The notes under the pieces: model-generated
What the model was told of the DNA's origin: nothing
The model's input: only the letters and a program-made list of their open reading frames with translations
The model's database searches: none
Part shown: positions 24,118 to 32,526 of the stretch, in pieces
Numbering within the stretch: position 1 is the stretch's first letter
Layout of the letters: the number at the start of each line of letters is the position of its first letter
Made by a program: the position numbers and the translations under genes
Source: an uncultured Bacilli bacterium
GTDB lineage: Bacteria > Bacillota_I > Bacilli_A > RF39 > UBA660
DNA: 64,000 bases
Assembly (NCBI GenBank): GCA_949425635.1
Contig: CASPWD010000002.1
Location: 62,001 to 126,000 of the forward strand
Direction of reading: 5' to 3'

Positions 24118-24465
24118 ATGAATACAGATAAAATTTATGCAGAACATATTGCGAATGAATATTCAGTTAAGAAAGATTCAAAAGTAATAGCTTTAAAAAA
24201 ATTAAATAGAAAAGCAAAAAGACCAGCAGAGATATTTGCTTATACAAATGGTATTATTATGTGCTTAGTTTTAGGGGTAGGTATGTGTCTATCTATGAAA
24301 GTTATTGGTGATGCATTTATATTAGGAATTATTATCGGAATAATAGGAATCATCGGTATTTTAGTAAATTATCCAGTATATAAAAAAATACTTGAATCAT
24401 CTAAAGAAAAATATTCCTATGATATAATCAAATTAGCAAATGAAATAGTAGAAGAAAATAAATAA
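24118..24465 (+). CDS. two-helix membrane protein of the group often mislabelled dihydropteridine reductase
   Basis: A 115-residue protein: soluble N-terminus (NTDKIYAEHIANEYSVKKDS), a basic stretch KKLNRKAKRPAEIFAYTNG, two hydrophobic helices (about 43-62 and 66-87), and a C-terminal amphipathic helix. This family is widespread in Clostridia and is carried in databases under an unsupported dihydropteridine reductase name. Its role is unknown. It precedes a TetR regulator, a frequent arrangement. ATG 24118 follows AAAGGAAAAGG; the ribosome site is complementary to an upstream run (24034-24048). Confidence 0.75.
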   Translation: MNTDKIYAEHIANEYSVKKDSKVIALKKLNRKAKRPAEIFAYTNGIIMCLVLGVGMCLSMKVIGDAFILGIIIGIIGIIGILVNYPVYKKILESSKEKYSYDIIKLANEIVEENK

Positions 24466-24485
24466 AATAAGGGAGGCAGTACAAT

Positions 24486-25064
24486 ATGAATAAACAAGAA
24501 AGTAAATATTATCGTACTGCTTCTTTTATGGACGAAGCATTAATTAGTTTATTAAATGAAAAAGATATTGAGTATATAACAGTTAAAGAACTATGTGAGT
24601 GTGCTGGAGTAAATAGGTCAACATTCTATCTCCATTATGAATCAATGGACGATTTACTTAATGAAACCCTTGAATACATAACAAACAAGTTAGTAAATTA
24701 TTTTAATAAGGATGCAAAAGAATTTATTGAAAAATTAAACACAACCCAAAAAGAGGACTTAATTTTTATCAACGAGGAATATTTAAAACCATATTTAGAA
24801 TTTATTAAAGAGAATAAAAAAGTATTTATAGCGGCATTTAAGAATCCTACTGTTATGAAAACACAAGAAAAATATTCTAATTTAGAAAAATATATATTTA
24901 ATCCTATTCTTAACAAATACGATATGCCAGATTATAAAAAGAAATATATATTACAATTTTATATTCATGGTATAATGGCAATAATTAAAGATTGGACTAT
25001 AAATGATTGTAAAGAAGAAATAGAAGATATAATTAAGATAATTGTAGAGTGTGTTAAACCATGA
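24486..25064 (+). CDS. TetR/AcrR-family transcriptional regulator
   Basis: A 192-residue protein with the TetR N-terminal HTH (YYRTASFMDEALISLLNEKD, then TVKELCECAGVNRSTFYLHY) and an all-helical C-terminal ligand and dimer domain. It overlaps the following membrane-protein gene by four bases (ATGA) and follows another small membrane-protein gene by 20 bases, so these three likely form an operon under its own control. The ligand is unknown. Confidence 0.9.
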   Translation: MNKQESKYYRTASFMDEALISLLNEKDIEYITVKELCECAGVNRSTFYLHYESMDDLLNETLEYITNKLVNYFNKDAKEFIEKLNTTQKEDLIFINEEYLKPYLEFIKENKKVFIAAFKNPTVMKTQEKYSNLEKYIFNPILNKYDMPDYKKKYILQFYIHGIMAIIKDWTINDCKEEIEDIIKIIVECVKP

Positions 25065-25633
25065 AAGAATTTATAGAACGTCTAAAAAGCAAATACAAAC
25101 AAATTAAGCCTCATTTCTATCTAATGAATATACTAATATTTATCGCTAAAGTAGTTTTATTTCTTATAACAAAATCCTTGTCCTTCCTAATATCATCTTT
25201 ATATAATTTAGGAATAGGATTAGCTAAAAAGAAAATATATTCAAATAAAGATAATTATAAGTCTATTGGTAGTTTTGTAATTATAGCCAGTTTATGTTTT
25301 ATAATTTATTCTATTTGGATAATTATAACTCATAAAATGGTTTCTTATAATTTGTATATTGGCATAACAATAGCAACTATAACATTCTATGATATTGGGT
25401 ATTCAATATATGAAATTAGAAAGAGTATCAAAAACAAGAATAAACAAAATAACTTATTAATGTCAGTTAATTTAGCAACAGCATTAATATCATTACAATT
25501 GACACAATCTGCACTCCTGTCATTTACTCAAGTAGGTATAGACAATTCCTTATATAATGGTATGATTGGAATCATAGTAGGATTAAGTTCATTAACAATT
25601 GGTATGAGTATTTGTTTAAAGAACAAAAAATAA
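25061..25633 (+). CDS. five-helix membrane protein of unknown function
   Basis: A 190-residue protein: a basic N-terminus (KEFIERLKSKYKQIKPHFYL) followed by about five transmembrane helices (22-42, 68-90, 95-118, 130-152 and 160-184). No family recognised. It is translationally coupled to the TetR regulator, suggesting that it is the regulated function, perhaps export or envelope protection; that is inference only. Confidence 0.72.
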   Translation: MKEFIERLKSKYKQIKPHFYLMNILIFIAKVVLFLITKSLSFLISSLYNLGIGLAKKKIYSNKDNYKSIGSFVIIASLCFIIYSIWIIITHKMVSYNLYIGITIATITFYDIGYSIYEIRKSIKNKNKQNNLLMSVNLATALISLQLTQSALLSFTQVGIDNSLYNGMIGIIVGLSSLTIGMSICLKNKK

Positions 25634-25651
25634 CTACAAATGACATTTAAT

Positions 25652-25692
25652 GAACAAATCGTATTTAGGATTTGTTCTTTTTTGGATATAAT
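25652..25692 (+). terminator. terminator followed by a promoter
   Basis: GAACAAATC (25652-25660) pairs perfectly with GATTTGTTC (25669-25677), with T6 after it. TATAAT lies at 25687-25692. Confidence 0.82.
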
Positions 25693-25757
25693 AAAAGAGA
25701 AATACCAATATTAATTTACAAATAAGTTAAAAAATTAACTTATTTAATTTTTTAGTA

Positions 25758-25788
25758 TTGACTTAAAGTTAACTTTAACTTGTATAAT
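25758..25788 (+). promoter_or_regulatory. MerR-type promoter with a 16-bp perfect palindrome
   Basis: TTGACT (25758-25763) and TATAAT (25783-25788) are 19 bp apart. The perfect palindrome TTAAAGTTAACTTTAA (25763-25778) fills the spacer. The regulator gene starts 22 bases downstream, so autoregulation is very likely. Confidence 0.85.
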
Positions 25789-25810
25789 GAATTTGTTAGG
25801 AGGATAAGAT

Positions 25811-26269
25811 ATGACATATAGTATAAGTGAAGTAGCAGAGATGATGGAAGTTGAACCATCTACAATAAGGTACTACGATCAAATGGGAATTCTACCAAAT
25901 ATAAGAAGAGAAAATGGTAGAAGAGTATTTGAAGATAAAGACTTTAAGTGGCTAAGAGTTTTAAATTGTATGAAAAAAATCAATATGCCTATAAAAAAAA
26001 TTCAAGAGTATATAGAACTGGCTCAACAAGGAGATGCAAGCTTAGAAGCAAGATATCAAATGATTTTGGAGCAAAAAAGTATAATTGAAAAAGAAATAAA
26101 AGAATTACAAGAATGCTATAAAGAATTTGAGTACAAAGAATGGTACTATAAAACTGCTATGGAAGCGGGAACGGAAGAAGCTGTTGAAAATGTTACATCT
26201 ACATCTCCAACTTTGGAAATAGATAAAATTCCAAATAATTATAAGAAAGAGGGAGAAAAAAATGAATAA
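25811..26269 (+). CDS. MerR-family transcriptional regulator
   Basis: A 152-residue protein: MerR winged helix at 1-70 (TYSISEVAEMMEVEPSTIRY, then NIRRENGRRVFEDKDFKWLR) and a long dimerisation helix at 80-118. The C-terminus has no Cys pair, so metal sensing is unlikely; the protein is of the type that controls oxidoreductase operons. It is the first gene of a five-gene unit extending to 29447 and overlaps the hydrolase by eight bases. Confidence 0.92.
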   Translation: MTYSISEVAEMMEVEPSTIRYYDQMGILPNIRRENGRRVFEDKDFKWLRVLNCMKKINMPIKKIQEYIELAQQGDASLEARYQMILEQKSIIEKEIKELQECYKEFEYKEWYYKTAMEAGTEEAVENVTSTSPTLEIDKIPNNYKKEGEKNE

Positions 26270-27248
26270 ATTGAATTTAGTGAGTGATTGGGATAAAACA
26301 TTTCCTAAAAGTGATAAGGTAGACCATAGTAAAGTAACATTCAATAATCGTTATGGAATTACCTTAGTTGCAGATATGTATGTACCTAAAAATATAGAAG
26401 GTAAATTACCTGCAATAGCAGTCTGTGGACCATTTGGTGCAGTAAAAGAACAATGTTCTGGATTATATGCACAAACAATGGCTGAAAAAGGATATTTAAC
26501 CATCGCCTTTGATCCATCATTTACTGGAGAGTCAACTGGTGAACCAAGATATATGGCATCTCCTGATATTAATATAGAAGATTTCGAGGCGGCAGTAGAT
26601 TTTTTATCTACAAGTGAATTAGTTGATCCAGAAAAAATAGGAATTATTGGAATTTGTGGTTGGGGTGGAATGGCCTTAAATGCAGCAACTATTGATACAA
26701 GAATTAAAGCTACTATTGCTTCAACTATGTATGATATGACAAGAGTAAATGCCAATGGATATTTTGATTCAGAAGATAGCGAAGAAAAAAGATACGAAAA
26801 GAAAGTATTACTAAATAAACAAAGGACAGAAGATTTTAAAAATAATTCCTATAAAAGAGGTGGTGGATGCTTAGAACTTCCAGTTCCAGAAGATGCACCT
26901 TTCTTTGTAAAAGATTATTCAGAATATTATAAAGGTAGAGCATACCACAAAAGAAGTTTAAACTCTAACGAAGGATGGAATGTAATTGGTTGTATGTCTT
27001 TTATGAATGCGCCAATACTAAAGTATTCAAATGAAATAAGAAGTGCTGTTTTAATTATCCATGGTGATAAAGCACACTCTTGCTATTTTAGTAGAGATGC
27101 TTATAACAATATGATTACTGATAATAAATATACTGATAATAAAGAATTAATGCTAATACCTGAGTCTGTTCATACTGATCTTTATGATAATTTGAGTGTT
27201 ATTCCATTTGATAAAATGGATAGATTCTTTAAGGAAAATTTAAAATAA
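26262..27248 (+). CDS. alpha/beta hydrolase with a Cys nucleophile motif (YcjY/dienelactone hydrolase-like)
   Basis: A 328-residue alpha/beta hydrolase. The nucleophile elbow reads GICGWGG, so Cys replaces the usual Ser of GxSxG, as in dienelactone hydrolases. An acid is plausible after the VLIIHGDKAHS strand, and the catalytic His is near LIPESVHTDLYDN. The N-terminal half contains KVTFNNRYGITLVADMYVP and the FDPSFTGEST loop of the YcjY/acetyl-xylan-esterase-like group. It appears cytosolic. Second gene of the MerR operon; the substrate may be a lactone or activated ester produced together with the reductases. Confidence 0.82.
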   Translation: MNKLNLVSDWDKTFPKSDKVDHSKVTFNNRYGITLVADMYVPKNIEGKLPAIAVCGPFGAVKEQCSGLYAQTMAEKGYLTIAFDPSFTGESTGEPRYMASPDINIEDFEAAVDFLSTSELVDPEKIGIIGICGWGGMALNAATIDTRIKATIASTMYDMTRVNANGYFDSEDSEEKRYEKKVLLNKQRTEDFKNNSYKRGGGCLELPVPEDAPFFVKDYSEYYKGRAYHKRSLNSNEGWNVIGCMSFMNAPILKYSNEIRSAVLIIHGDKAHSCYFSRDAYNNMITDNKYTDNKELMLIPESVHTDLYDNLSVIPFDKMDRFFKENLK

Positions 27249-27249
27249 T

Positions 27250-28215
27250 ATGAAAAAGAAAAGTATAATTCTTATTATCGTATTACTTCTATTAATTGGA
27301 GGGAGTTTGATGTATATGTTTTTTAATAATTCCAAAAAAGATGAAATAAAAAATGCTGATAAAAGTTCTAAATTTGAAACACCTATAAGTGAAAATGCAA
27401 AAGATTATCCAATAATCAAATTAAACAGTGGATATGAAATGCCAGTTTTAGGAATAGGAACGTATAGTTTAACAGGGAGTGTTTGTGTAGAATCAATTTA
27501 TACGGCTATAAAAGATGGATATAGACTAATTGACACAGCTTATATCTATGGAAATGAAGCTAGTGTTGGTGAAGCTATCAGAAAAGCAATAGAAGATGGA
27601 TTAATAAAAAGAGAAGAGATTTTTGTTATAACTAAGTTGTATCCCAATCAATTTTCTGATCCTGAAAGTGCTATTGAAGAGTCTTTAAAAAAACTAGATA
27701 TCGATTATATAGATATAATGTTATTGCATCATCCAGGAGAAAACGATGTTAAAGCATACAAAGCAATGGAAAAGTATGTAGAAAGTGGAAAAATTAAATC
27801 TTTAGGTTTATCTAATTATTACATCAAAGAACTAAATGAATTTATCCCAAAAGTAAATATAATGCCATCTCTTGTTCAAAATGAGATACATCCATATTAT
27901 CAAGATACAGAAGTAGTTGAATTTATCCAGAGGAAGGGTATAGCAGTTCAAGCTTGGTATCCATTAGGAGGTAGAGGACATCAAAGTGAATTATTGAGTG
28001 ATGAAGCACTAATTAAAATTGCAGAAAACCATAATAAATCAGTAGCTCAAGTAATATTAAGATGGAATATACAAAGAGGCGTTATTGTAATACCAGGTTC
28101 AAGTAATCCAAATCATATATTAGAAAATATTTCAATATTTGATTTTGAACTTACAAGTGAGGAAATGGATACAATATCTAAATTAAATCGTGATGAAAAA
28201 CACGACTGGTATTAG
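27250..28215 (+). CDS. membrane-anchored aldo/keto reductase
   Basis: A 321-residue protein: a signal-anchor helix at 5-25 and a short charged linker, then a full aldo/keto reductase barrel from about residue 53. The catalytic tetrad is intact: Asp95 and Tyr100 in LIDTAYIYGNEASVG, Lys129 in VITKLY, His160 in MLLHHPG. An N-terminal anchor is unusual because aldo/keto reductases need NADPH and are normally cytosolic; either the barrel faces the cytosol or it acts outside with another electron source. It sits one base after the hydrolase stop and eleven bases before an anchored flavodoxin. Confidence 0.88.
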   Translation: MKKKSIILIIVLLLLIGGSLMYMFFNNSKKDEIKNADKSSKFETPISENAKDYPIIKLNSGYEMPVLGIGTYSLTGSVCVESIYTAIKDGYRLIDTAYIYGNEASVGEAIRKAIEDGLIKREEIFVITKLYPNQFSDPESAIEESLKKLDIDYIDIMLLHHPGENDVKAYKAMEKYVESGKIKSLGLSNYYIKELNEFIPKVNIMPSLVQNEIHPYYQDTEVVEFIQRKGIAVQAWYPLGGRGHQSELLSDEALIKIAENHNKSVAQVILRWNIQRGVIVIPGSSNPNHILENISIFDFELTSEEMDTISKLNRDEKHDWY

Positions 28216-28226
28216 GAGGTAAAATA

Positions 28227-28859
28227 ATGAACCAAAAAATGCTAGTTTTAATTGGATTTATAATTTTATGTGCAGCAGGAACAAGTATCTATTTCCTTTT
28301 AAATAAAGATTCTAAAAGTGATTCTCTAACTTCTAATATAGAACAAGAAAAAAAGCACAATGAAAGCGAGAAAGATAATGTGGATTCAAACGAGAAGACG
28401 ATAGTTATATATTTTTCAGCAACAGGAACTACCCAAAAAATTGCTGGGTATATAAGTGAACTTACTAATAGTAATAGGATAGAAATAGTTCCAACGGAAG
28501 AATATACAGATAACGATTTAAATTATAACAATAGTAATTCACGAGCAAATAAAGAACAAAATGATCGTAGTTCTAGACCAAAAATAAGAAATGAAATTGA
28601 TATAGCAGAGTATGATACGATCTACCTTGGTTATCCAATTTGGTGGGGAGATGTTCCAAAAATAATTTTAACATTCGTAGAAAATAACAATTTAGAAGGT
28701 AAAAAAATAATTCCTTTTTGTACTTCACATAGTTCTGGTATGAGTACAAGTCTTAATACATTGAAATCCTATAAAGAATTAAATATTGTCGATGGAAGAA
28801 GATTTGATTCATCATCAAACAAAAGTGATGTAGAGTCTTGGCTTAAAGGAATAAAATAA
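28227..28859 (+). CDS. membrane-anchored flavodoxin-like protein
   Basis: A 210-residue protein: anchor helix at 5-25, a Ser/Asn/Glu/Lys-rich linker at 27-53, and a flavodoxin domain from about residue 54. The FMN loop is YFSATGTTQKIAGYI, and LGYPIWWGDVP and IPFCTSHSSGMSTS are present. It is clearly related to the protein at 1122. Its position beside an anchored aldo/keto reductase suggests a shared extracytoplasmic or membrane-surface redox task. AGGAGG precedes the start. Confidence 0.88.
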   Translation: MNQKMLVLIGFIILCAAGTSIYFLLNKDSKSDSLTSNIEQEKKHNESEKDNVDSNEKTIVIYFSATGTTQKIAGYISELTNSNRIEIVPTEEYTDNDLNYNNSNSRANKEQNDRSSRPKIRNEIDIAEYDTIYLGYPIWWGDVPKIILTFVENNNLEGKKIIPFCTSHSSGMSTSLNTLKSYKELNIVDGRRFDSSSNKSDVESWLKGIK

Positions 28860-28874
28860 GTTTTAAGGAGTAGT

Positions 28875-29447
28875 ATGAAAGTTTTAGCAATTAATGGAAG
28901 CAGTAGAAAAGATGGGAATACTGCTATTGTACTAAATACTATATTAAGTGAATTAGAGAGTGTTGGAATTGAAACTGAACTTATCCAATTATATGATAAA
29001 AAAGTGAATCCATGTAAGGCATGTTTTACTTGCGGAGGGAAGAATAACTGTACTTTTAATGATGACAATTTCAATGAAATATTTGATAAAATGAAAGAAG
29101 CTGATGGAATCATATTAGGTAGCCCAACTTATTCTGCTAACATTTCATCTAGAATGCAAGCTTTATTAGAAAGATGTTCTGTCGTAGCAGATATGAATCC
29201 AGGAATATTTACAAGAAAAGTTGGAGCAAGTGTGGTTGTAGGTCGTCGAGGAGGACTTTTAAATGCCATTGATACCTTAAATCATTTTTTCTTAAATCAC
29301 GAAATGTTTATCGTGGGATCCAGTTACTGGAATATTGCTTATGGTAAATTAATAGGGGATGTTAAGGCAGATGAAGAAGGAATCCAAACTATGAAAAAAC
29401 TAGGCAAAAATATTAATTTTCTGTTAGAAAAAATTAAGAAAAATTGA
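28875..29447 (+). CDS. NADPH-dependent FMN reductase/flavodoxin-fold protein with a Cys cluster
   Basis: A 190-residue flavodoxin-fold protein: FMN loop NGSSRKDGNTAIVLNTIL, then CKACFTCGGKNNC, four cysteines like those of iron-sulfur flavoproteins, then ILGSPTYSANISSRMQALLE. This group reduces flavins, quinones or metal ions. The spacing CxxCxxC...C is compatible with a [4Fe-4S] cluster as in archaeal and clostridial Isf proteins, but this is not certain. It is the last gene of the MerR operon. Confidence 0.86.
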   Translation: MKVLAINGSSRKDGNTAIVLNTILSELESVGIETELIQLYDKKVNPCKACFTCGGKNNCTFNDDNFNEIFDKMKEADGIILGSPTYSANISSRMQALLERCSVVADMNPGIFTRKVGASVVVGRRGGLLNAIDTLNHFFLNHEMFIVGSSYWNIAYGKLIGDVKADEEGIQTMKKLGKNINFLLEKIKKN

Positions 29448-29466
29448 ATAATTAATTACAATTCAT

Positions 29467-29511
29467 AAAGCAAATCATTCGACAAAGAAGATTTGTTTTT
29501 TCTGTTATAAT
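29467..29511 (+). terminator. terminator directly followed by an extended -10 promoter
   Basis: AAAGCAAATC (29467-29476) pairs with GATTTGTTTT (29490-29499). TGTTATAAT (hexamer 29506-29511) follows, but the next 120 bases contain another terminator-like hairpin rather than a gene. Confidence 0.8.
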
Positions 29512-29543
29512 ATTTTATGTAAACAGAACAATAAATTACAATT

Positions 29544-29578
29544 GAATGAGCAACTCATTCAGTATAGAAGATTTATTT
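29544..29578 (+). terminator. degenerate second copy of the hairpin
   Basis: GAATGAG (29544-29550) is inverted as CTCATTC (29554-29560), and a GAAGATTTATTTTTTC tail follows. The copy resembles its neighbour at 29467 but has no -10. Confidence 0.5.
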
Positions 29579-29591
29579 TTTCATAAATTTT

Positions 29592-29620
29592 GAAACTTTT
29601 TCTCTAGATTTAGGGATTAT
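29592..29620 (+). promoter_or_regulatory. ECF-type promoter upstream of the sigma factor gene
   Basis: GAAAC (29592-29596), then 17 bases, then GGATTAT (29614-29620). The same spacing is seen with GGAAC at 37737 and 58626. It suggests autoregulation by the sigma factor. Confidence 0.55.
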
Positions 29621-29639
29621 TATATTGTAGGTGATGAAT

Positions 29640-30179
29640 ATGGCTAGCGAGTATAACCTATATAAATTTAATAGTATATACGATAATACTTATCATGATG
29701 TCCTAAAATATATAATTATAAAATGTCATAATGTTAATGATGCGAATGATATTTTACAAGAAACATATTTGGAATTTTGGAAAATCTTAAACAAAAAGGA
29801 ATTATCAGAAAATAATATTAAGAGTTATCTTATAGGGATTGCAATAAACAAAATAAAAAAACATTATACTTTATTAGACAGAATAAAAACAATATCATTG
29901 TTTGACAAAAATGATAAAGATTTAGAATTAATTGATACAATCGAAGACAAATTTAATATAGATGACCTTATTATAAAAAATGATAATTGGGAACTTGTTT
30001 GGAAATATATAAAGAATAAGAAAAATCAAGATATTCCAAAAGTATTTTATTTACATTATAAATTAGAATTATCTATTAAAGAAATTTCAGCAATTTTAAA
30101 TGTAAAAGAATCATATGTTAAAAATTTGATTTATAGGACACTAAATGAATTGTACGCAACTTTCGGAAAGGATGTGTAA
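29640..30179 (+). CDS. ECF-type RNA polymerase sigma factor
   Basis: A 179-residue sigma-70 family protein: region 2 includes HDVLKYIIIKCHNVNDANDI and LQETYLEFWKILNKKE; region 4 is KVFYLHYKLELSIKEISAIL then NVKESYVKNLIYRTLNELYA. Three starts are possible (GTG 29631, ATG 29634, ATG 29640); AGGTG at 29629-29633 favours 29640 with the same spacing as its paralogue at 58673. The next gene encodes its probable membrane anti-sigma factor. Confidence 0.88.
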   Translation: MASEYNLYKFNSIYDNTYHDVLKYIIIKCHNVNDANDILQETYLEFWKILNKKELSENNIKSYLIGIAINKIKKHYTLLDRIKTISLFDKNDKDLELIDTIEDKFNIDDLIIKNDNWELVWKYIKNKKNQDIPKVFYLHYKLELSIKEISAILNVKESYVKNLIYRTLNELYATFGKDV

Positions 30180-30183
30180 CAAT

Positions 30184-30885
30184 ATGACTAATAAAGAAAA
30201 ATTAAATAAAGCAATAAGTCATGATTACAGCAAAGAAGAAAACTACAATAAAATAATTAAAAAAATAGAAGGAGAAAAAATGAATATTAATAATATATGG
30301 AAACGCTTGATAGTACCAGTATGTTTAATAGTAGTAATTTGCGGAATAGTATTTCTAAACTCTCAAGATAAAAACATTACATTAGAAAATTATAACGATA
30401 AAGAAAATAATGTAAAACTTAATATAAATAATTTAGCAAATATTGGCGCAACTAGATTGGATGCTGATGTGAAAGAAGTATCTACAAATGATATAAATAT
30501 ATTGTGGCCTGAATTTATAAAAGAGGGGATAACTGTACCTAAATACTTAAATAAATCAAGTGCTACAGCTATTTATACTAGGAAAGATAGAGATAGTGAA
30601 TACGATATCTTAAATTGTTATGTTTATGATTATTCTAATGAAAATAATGAGGATTACAAAAACATTCGTATAGCTTTTTCAGATACTAATAAACCTATAA
30701 GAGATTATCATTTTTCAGACGAAAAAGCCCAATCAACTATTATAAAAGATGTCAAACTAATAATTTTCAAATATAACACTACATATTTTACAGAATTTAA
30801 TTATAAAGGTTATAACTTTGATATCGAAACAAATAATATAAGTGAACAAGAACTATCAAATTTATTAGTTTCTATTATAAAATAA
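30184..30885 (+). CDS. membrane anti-sigma factor-like protein with a DUF4367-like ectodomain
   Basis: A 233-residue protein: cytosolic N-terminus (residues 1-38, the sigma-binding part in such proteins), one transmembrane helix at about 42-60, and an extracytoplasmic domain ending YFTEFNYKGYNFDIETNNIS. That ending resembles the DUF4367-type sensor domain common after ECF sigma factors in Clostridia. ATG 30184 follows AAAGGATG; the open frame begins earlier at 30145 inside the sigma gene. It is paralogous in layout to 59203. Confidence 0.75.
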   Translation: MTNKEKLNKAISHDYSKEENYNKIIKKIEGEKMNINNIWKRLIVPVCLIVVICGIVFLNSQDKNITLENYNDKENNVKLNINNLANIGATRLDADVKEVSTNDINILWPEFIKEGITVPKYLNKSSATAIYTRKDRDSEYDILNCYVYDYSNENNEDYKNIRIAFSDTNKPIRDYHFSDEKAQSTIIKDVKLIIFKYNTTYFTEFNYKGYNFDIETNNISEQELSNLLVSIIK

Positions 30886-30893
30886 TTTATATT

Positions 30894-30940
30894 AAAGCAA
30901 GTCAACAATATAGGTGATTTGCTTTTTTTCATGGTATAAT
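30894..30940 (+). terminator. terminator directly followed by an extended -10 promoter
   Basis: AAAGCAAGTCA (30894-30904) pairs with TGATTTGCTTT (30915-30925) with one G-U. TGGTATAAT (hexamer 30935-30940) follows the T tract. Confidence 0.85.
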
Positions 30941-30989
30941 ATTAAATATAAACAGAACAAAAAATAGTAATTTGTAAAAGAGGTTATAT

Positions 30990-31445
30990 ATGACTATTAG
31001 GAAAATTAAAATTGTTGATAATGATGAAATTAGAAATAAAATAGATAGAATATATGAAGAACAAAATAAAATTACATTAGCAAAATGGTCATTAGAAATT
31101 GCAAAACACATCATTGAAATATCTAATTTAGATGTCAACAAATTTCCCGAAATAAATGAAGGATTTAAAATCAATGAGTTGTCTCAAATAAGTGAAGTAC
31201 GAATGTATGATGTAAGACAAGCAGGGTTTAAAATTCATAAAATTGCAAGAGAACAAACCGATGAATTAATGAAAACTATTTTCAGAGTTATTGGTCAAGC
31301 GATAGGAAGTGGTCATATGAAAGAACATTCTATGGTTACTAGCGATTATGCTATAAAAGTTATAAATTTATTGTACGGAAATGATTTAGAAAAGGTAACT
31401 GAAGAAAGAAACTGGCAATTAAACAAACTAAAAGAATTGATTTAA
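30990..31445 (+). CDS. Imm5-like putative immunity protein
   Basis: A 151-residue all-helical protein. The part from about residue 70 (MYDVRQAGFKIHKIAREQTD, then IGQAIGSGHMKEHSMVTSDY and ERNWQLNKLKEL) matches the Imm5-like putative immunity family, whose hallmark is the GxAxATxHMxxHxxxAxxY helix pair and a terminal ERxWQ. Such proteins protect against polymorphic toxins or contact-dependent systems. No toxin gene is adjacent, so this would be an orphan immunity gene. GAGG precedes ATG 30990. Confidence 0.7.
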   Translation: MTIRKIKIVDNDEIRNKIDRIYEEQNKITLAKWSLEIAKHIIEISNLDVNKFPEINEGFKINELSQISEVRMYDVRQAGFKIHKIAREQTDELMKTIFRVIGQAIGSGHMKEHSMVTSDYAIKVINLLYGNDLEKVTEERNWQLNKLKELI

Positions 31446-31475
31446 AAAAGAAAATAACTAGGAGTGCGAAAAAAT

Positions 31476-31724
31476 ATGAAAATATTTGGTTATGATAGTA
31501 ATGATGAAGAATTTGATAAAATTTTAAAATTAAGTCAAGTTACTTTAAGTTGCAAAAAAGAAGACTTGGATAGTATTATAGATTTTTTAACCAAAGTGAA
31601 AAAAGAGATTGAAAGTACGAACATTGAAGATGGAGATCACTGGCACTATAGAGATTATAATGACGCTTGGAATGAATTTGATTCAGATTTAATAGTTTTT
31701 ATAGATGAAAGTGCTAACGAATAA
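31476..31724 (+). CDS. Imm32-like putative immunity protein
   Basis: An 82-residue acidic protein with the pattern of the Imm32 family: a strand (QVTLSCKKEDLDSIIDFLTK), a helix, then EDGDHWHYRDYNDAWNEFDS and a final DLIVFID strand. The start chosen, ATG 31476, has GGAGTG at a 9-base distance. It lies 30 bases after the Imm5-like gene and 26 before the MmcQ/YjbR-type gene, forming one short operon. The assignment is by pattern only. Confidence 0.55.
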   Translation: MKIFGYDSNDEEFDKILKLSQVTLSCKKEDLDSIIDFLTKVKKEIESTNIEDGDHWHYRDYNDAWNEFDSDLIVFIDESANE

Positions 31725-31750
31725 ATTACACTTTATAAGGAGTTGATATC

Positions 31751-32422
31751 ATGCGTAATCTAAATAAGGAATTCAAAAACAAAACAATAAATACGGAAGA
31801 ATTATTAAAGTATGGTTTCAGATTAAACGAAAATACTTATATTTATGAAAAAGCAATAAATGGAAATCAGTTTAAGGTTTGTATAGAAATCTCAAAAGAT
31901 AGTAAGACTTCAAAAGTAATTGACTTAGCTTTAGATGAGGAATATGTTCTGGTTGATGTAAAAGACTCATCTGGCAATTTTGTCGGTAAAATAAAAGAAG
32001 AGTATGAAGCAATTTTAAAAGATATTTTAGAAAAATGTACAACCCCAAATGTTTTTAAAAGTAACCAATCTAAATTAATAATAAAGTATATCAAAGAAAA
32101 ATATAATGATGATTTAAAATATCTATGGAGTAAGTTCCCTAATAATGCCGTATGGCGAAACAAAGAGAATAATAAGTGGTATGGGATAGTATTAGTAATA
32201 CCAGAAAAAAAATTAGGACTTGATTCAGATTCCTTAATTGAAATCATCGATTTAAGATACCAAAAAGATAGTATAAAAGAAAGAATAGATAACAATAAGA
32301 TATTTCCTGGTTACCATATGAATAAAAGTAGCTGGATAACAATCAAACTTGATGAAACTGTTAGCACCGAAGAAATCTATAAATTAATTGACAACAGTTA
32401 TAACTTATCATTAGAAAAATAA
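31751..32422 (+). CDS. MmcQ/YjbR-family protein with an N-terminal extension
   Basis: A 223-residue protein. The C-terminal 110 residues carry the MmcQ/YjbR (CyaY-like) pattern: a core WSKFPNNAVWRNKENNKWYG, then VIPEKKLGLDSDSLIEIIDL and the closing PGYHMNKSSWITIKLDETVS. The N-terminal part, HNNKT-type helices with KYGFRLNENTYIYEKAING, matches the DUF-type extension often fused to it. The molecular role of the family is undetermined despite the DNA-binding label. AAGGAG precedes the start. Confidence 0.82.
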   Translation: MRNLNKEFKNKTINTEELLKYGFRLNENTYIYEKAINGNQFKVCIEISKDSKTSKVIDLALDEEYVLVDVKDSSGNFVGKIKEEYEAILKDILEKCTTPNVFKSNQSKLIIKYIKEKYNDDLKYLWSKFPNNAVWRNKENNKWYGIVLVIPEKKLGLDSDSLIEIIDLRYQKDSIKERIDNNKIFPGYHMNKSSWITIKLDETVSTEEIYKLIDNSYNLSLEK

Positions 32423-32440
32423 ATTAACTCTAAACAATTA

Positions 32441-32449
32441 TGGTATAAT
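32441..32449 (+). promoter_or_regulatory. extended -10 promoter for the SDR gene
   Basis: TGGTATAAT, with no -35-like hexamer at the proper distance. No terminator is visible between the preceding gene and this promoter. Confidence 0.65.
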
Positions 32450-32526
32450 TTTTATAGAATATCCAAATAATAAAAGAAAAATTAAGTTTGGATAAAATAT
32501 ATAAAATAACAAAGGAGAATAAACTA

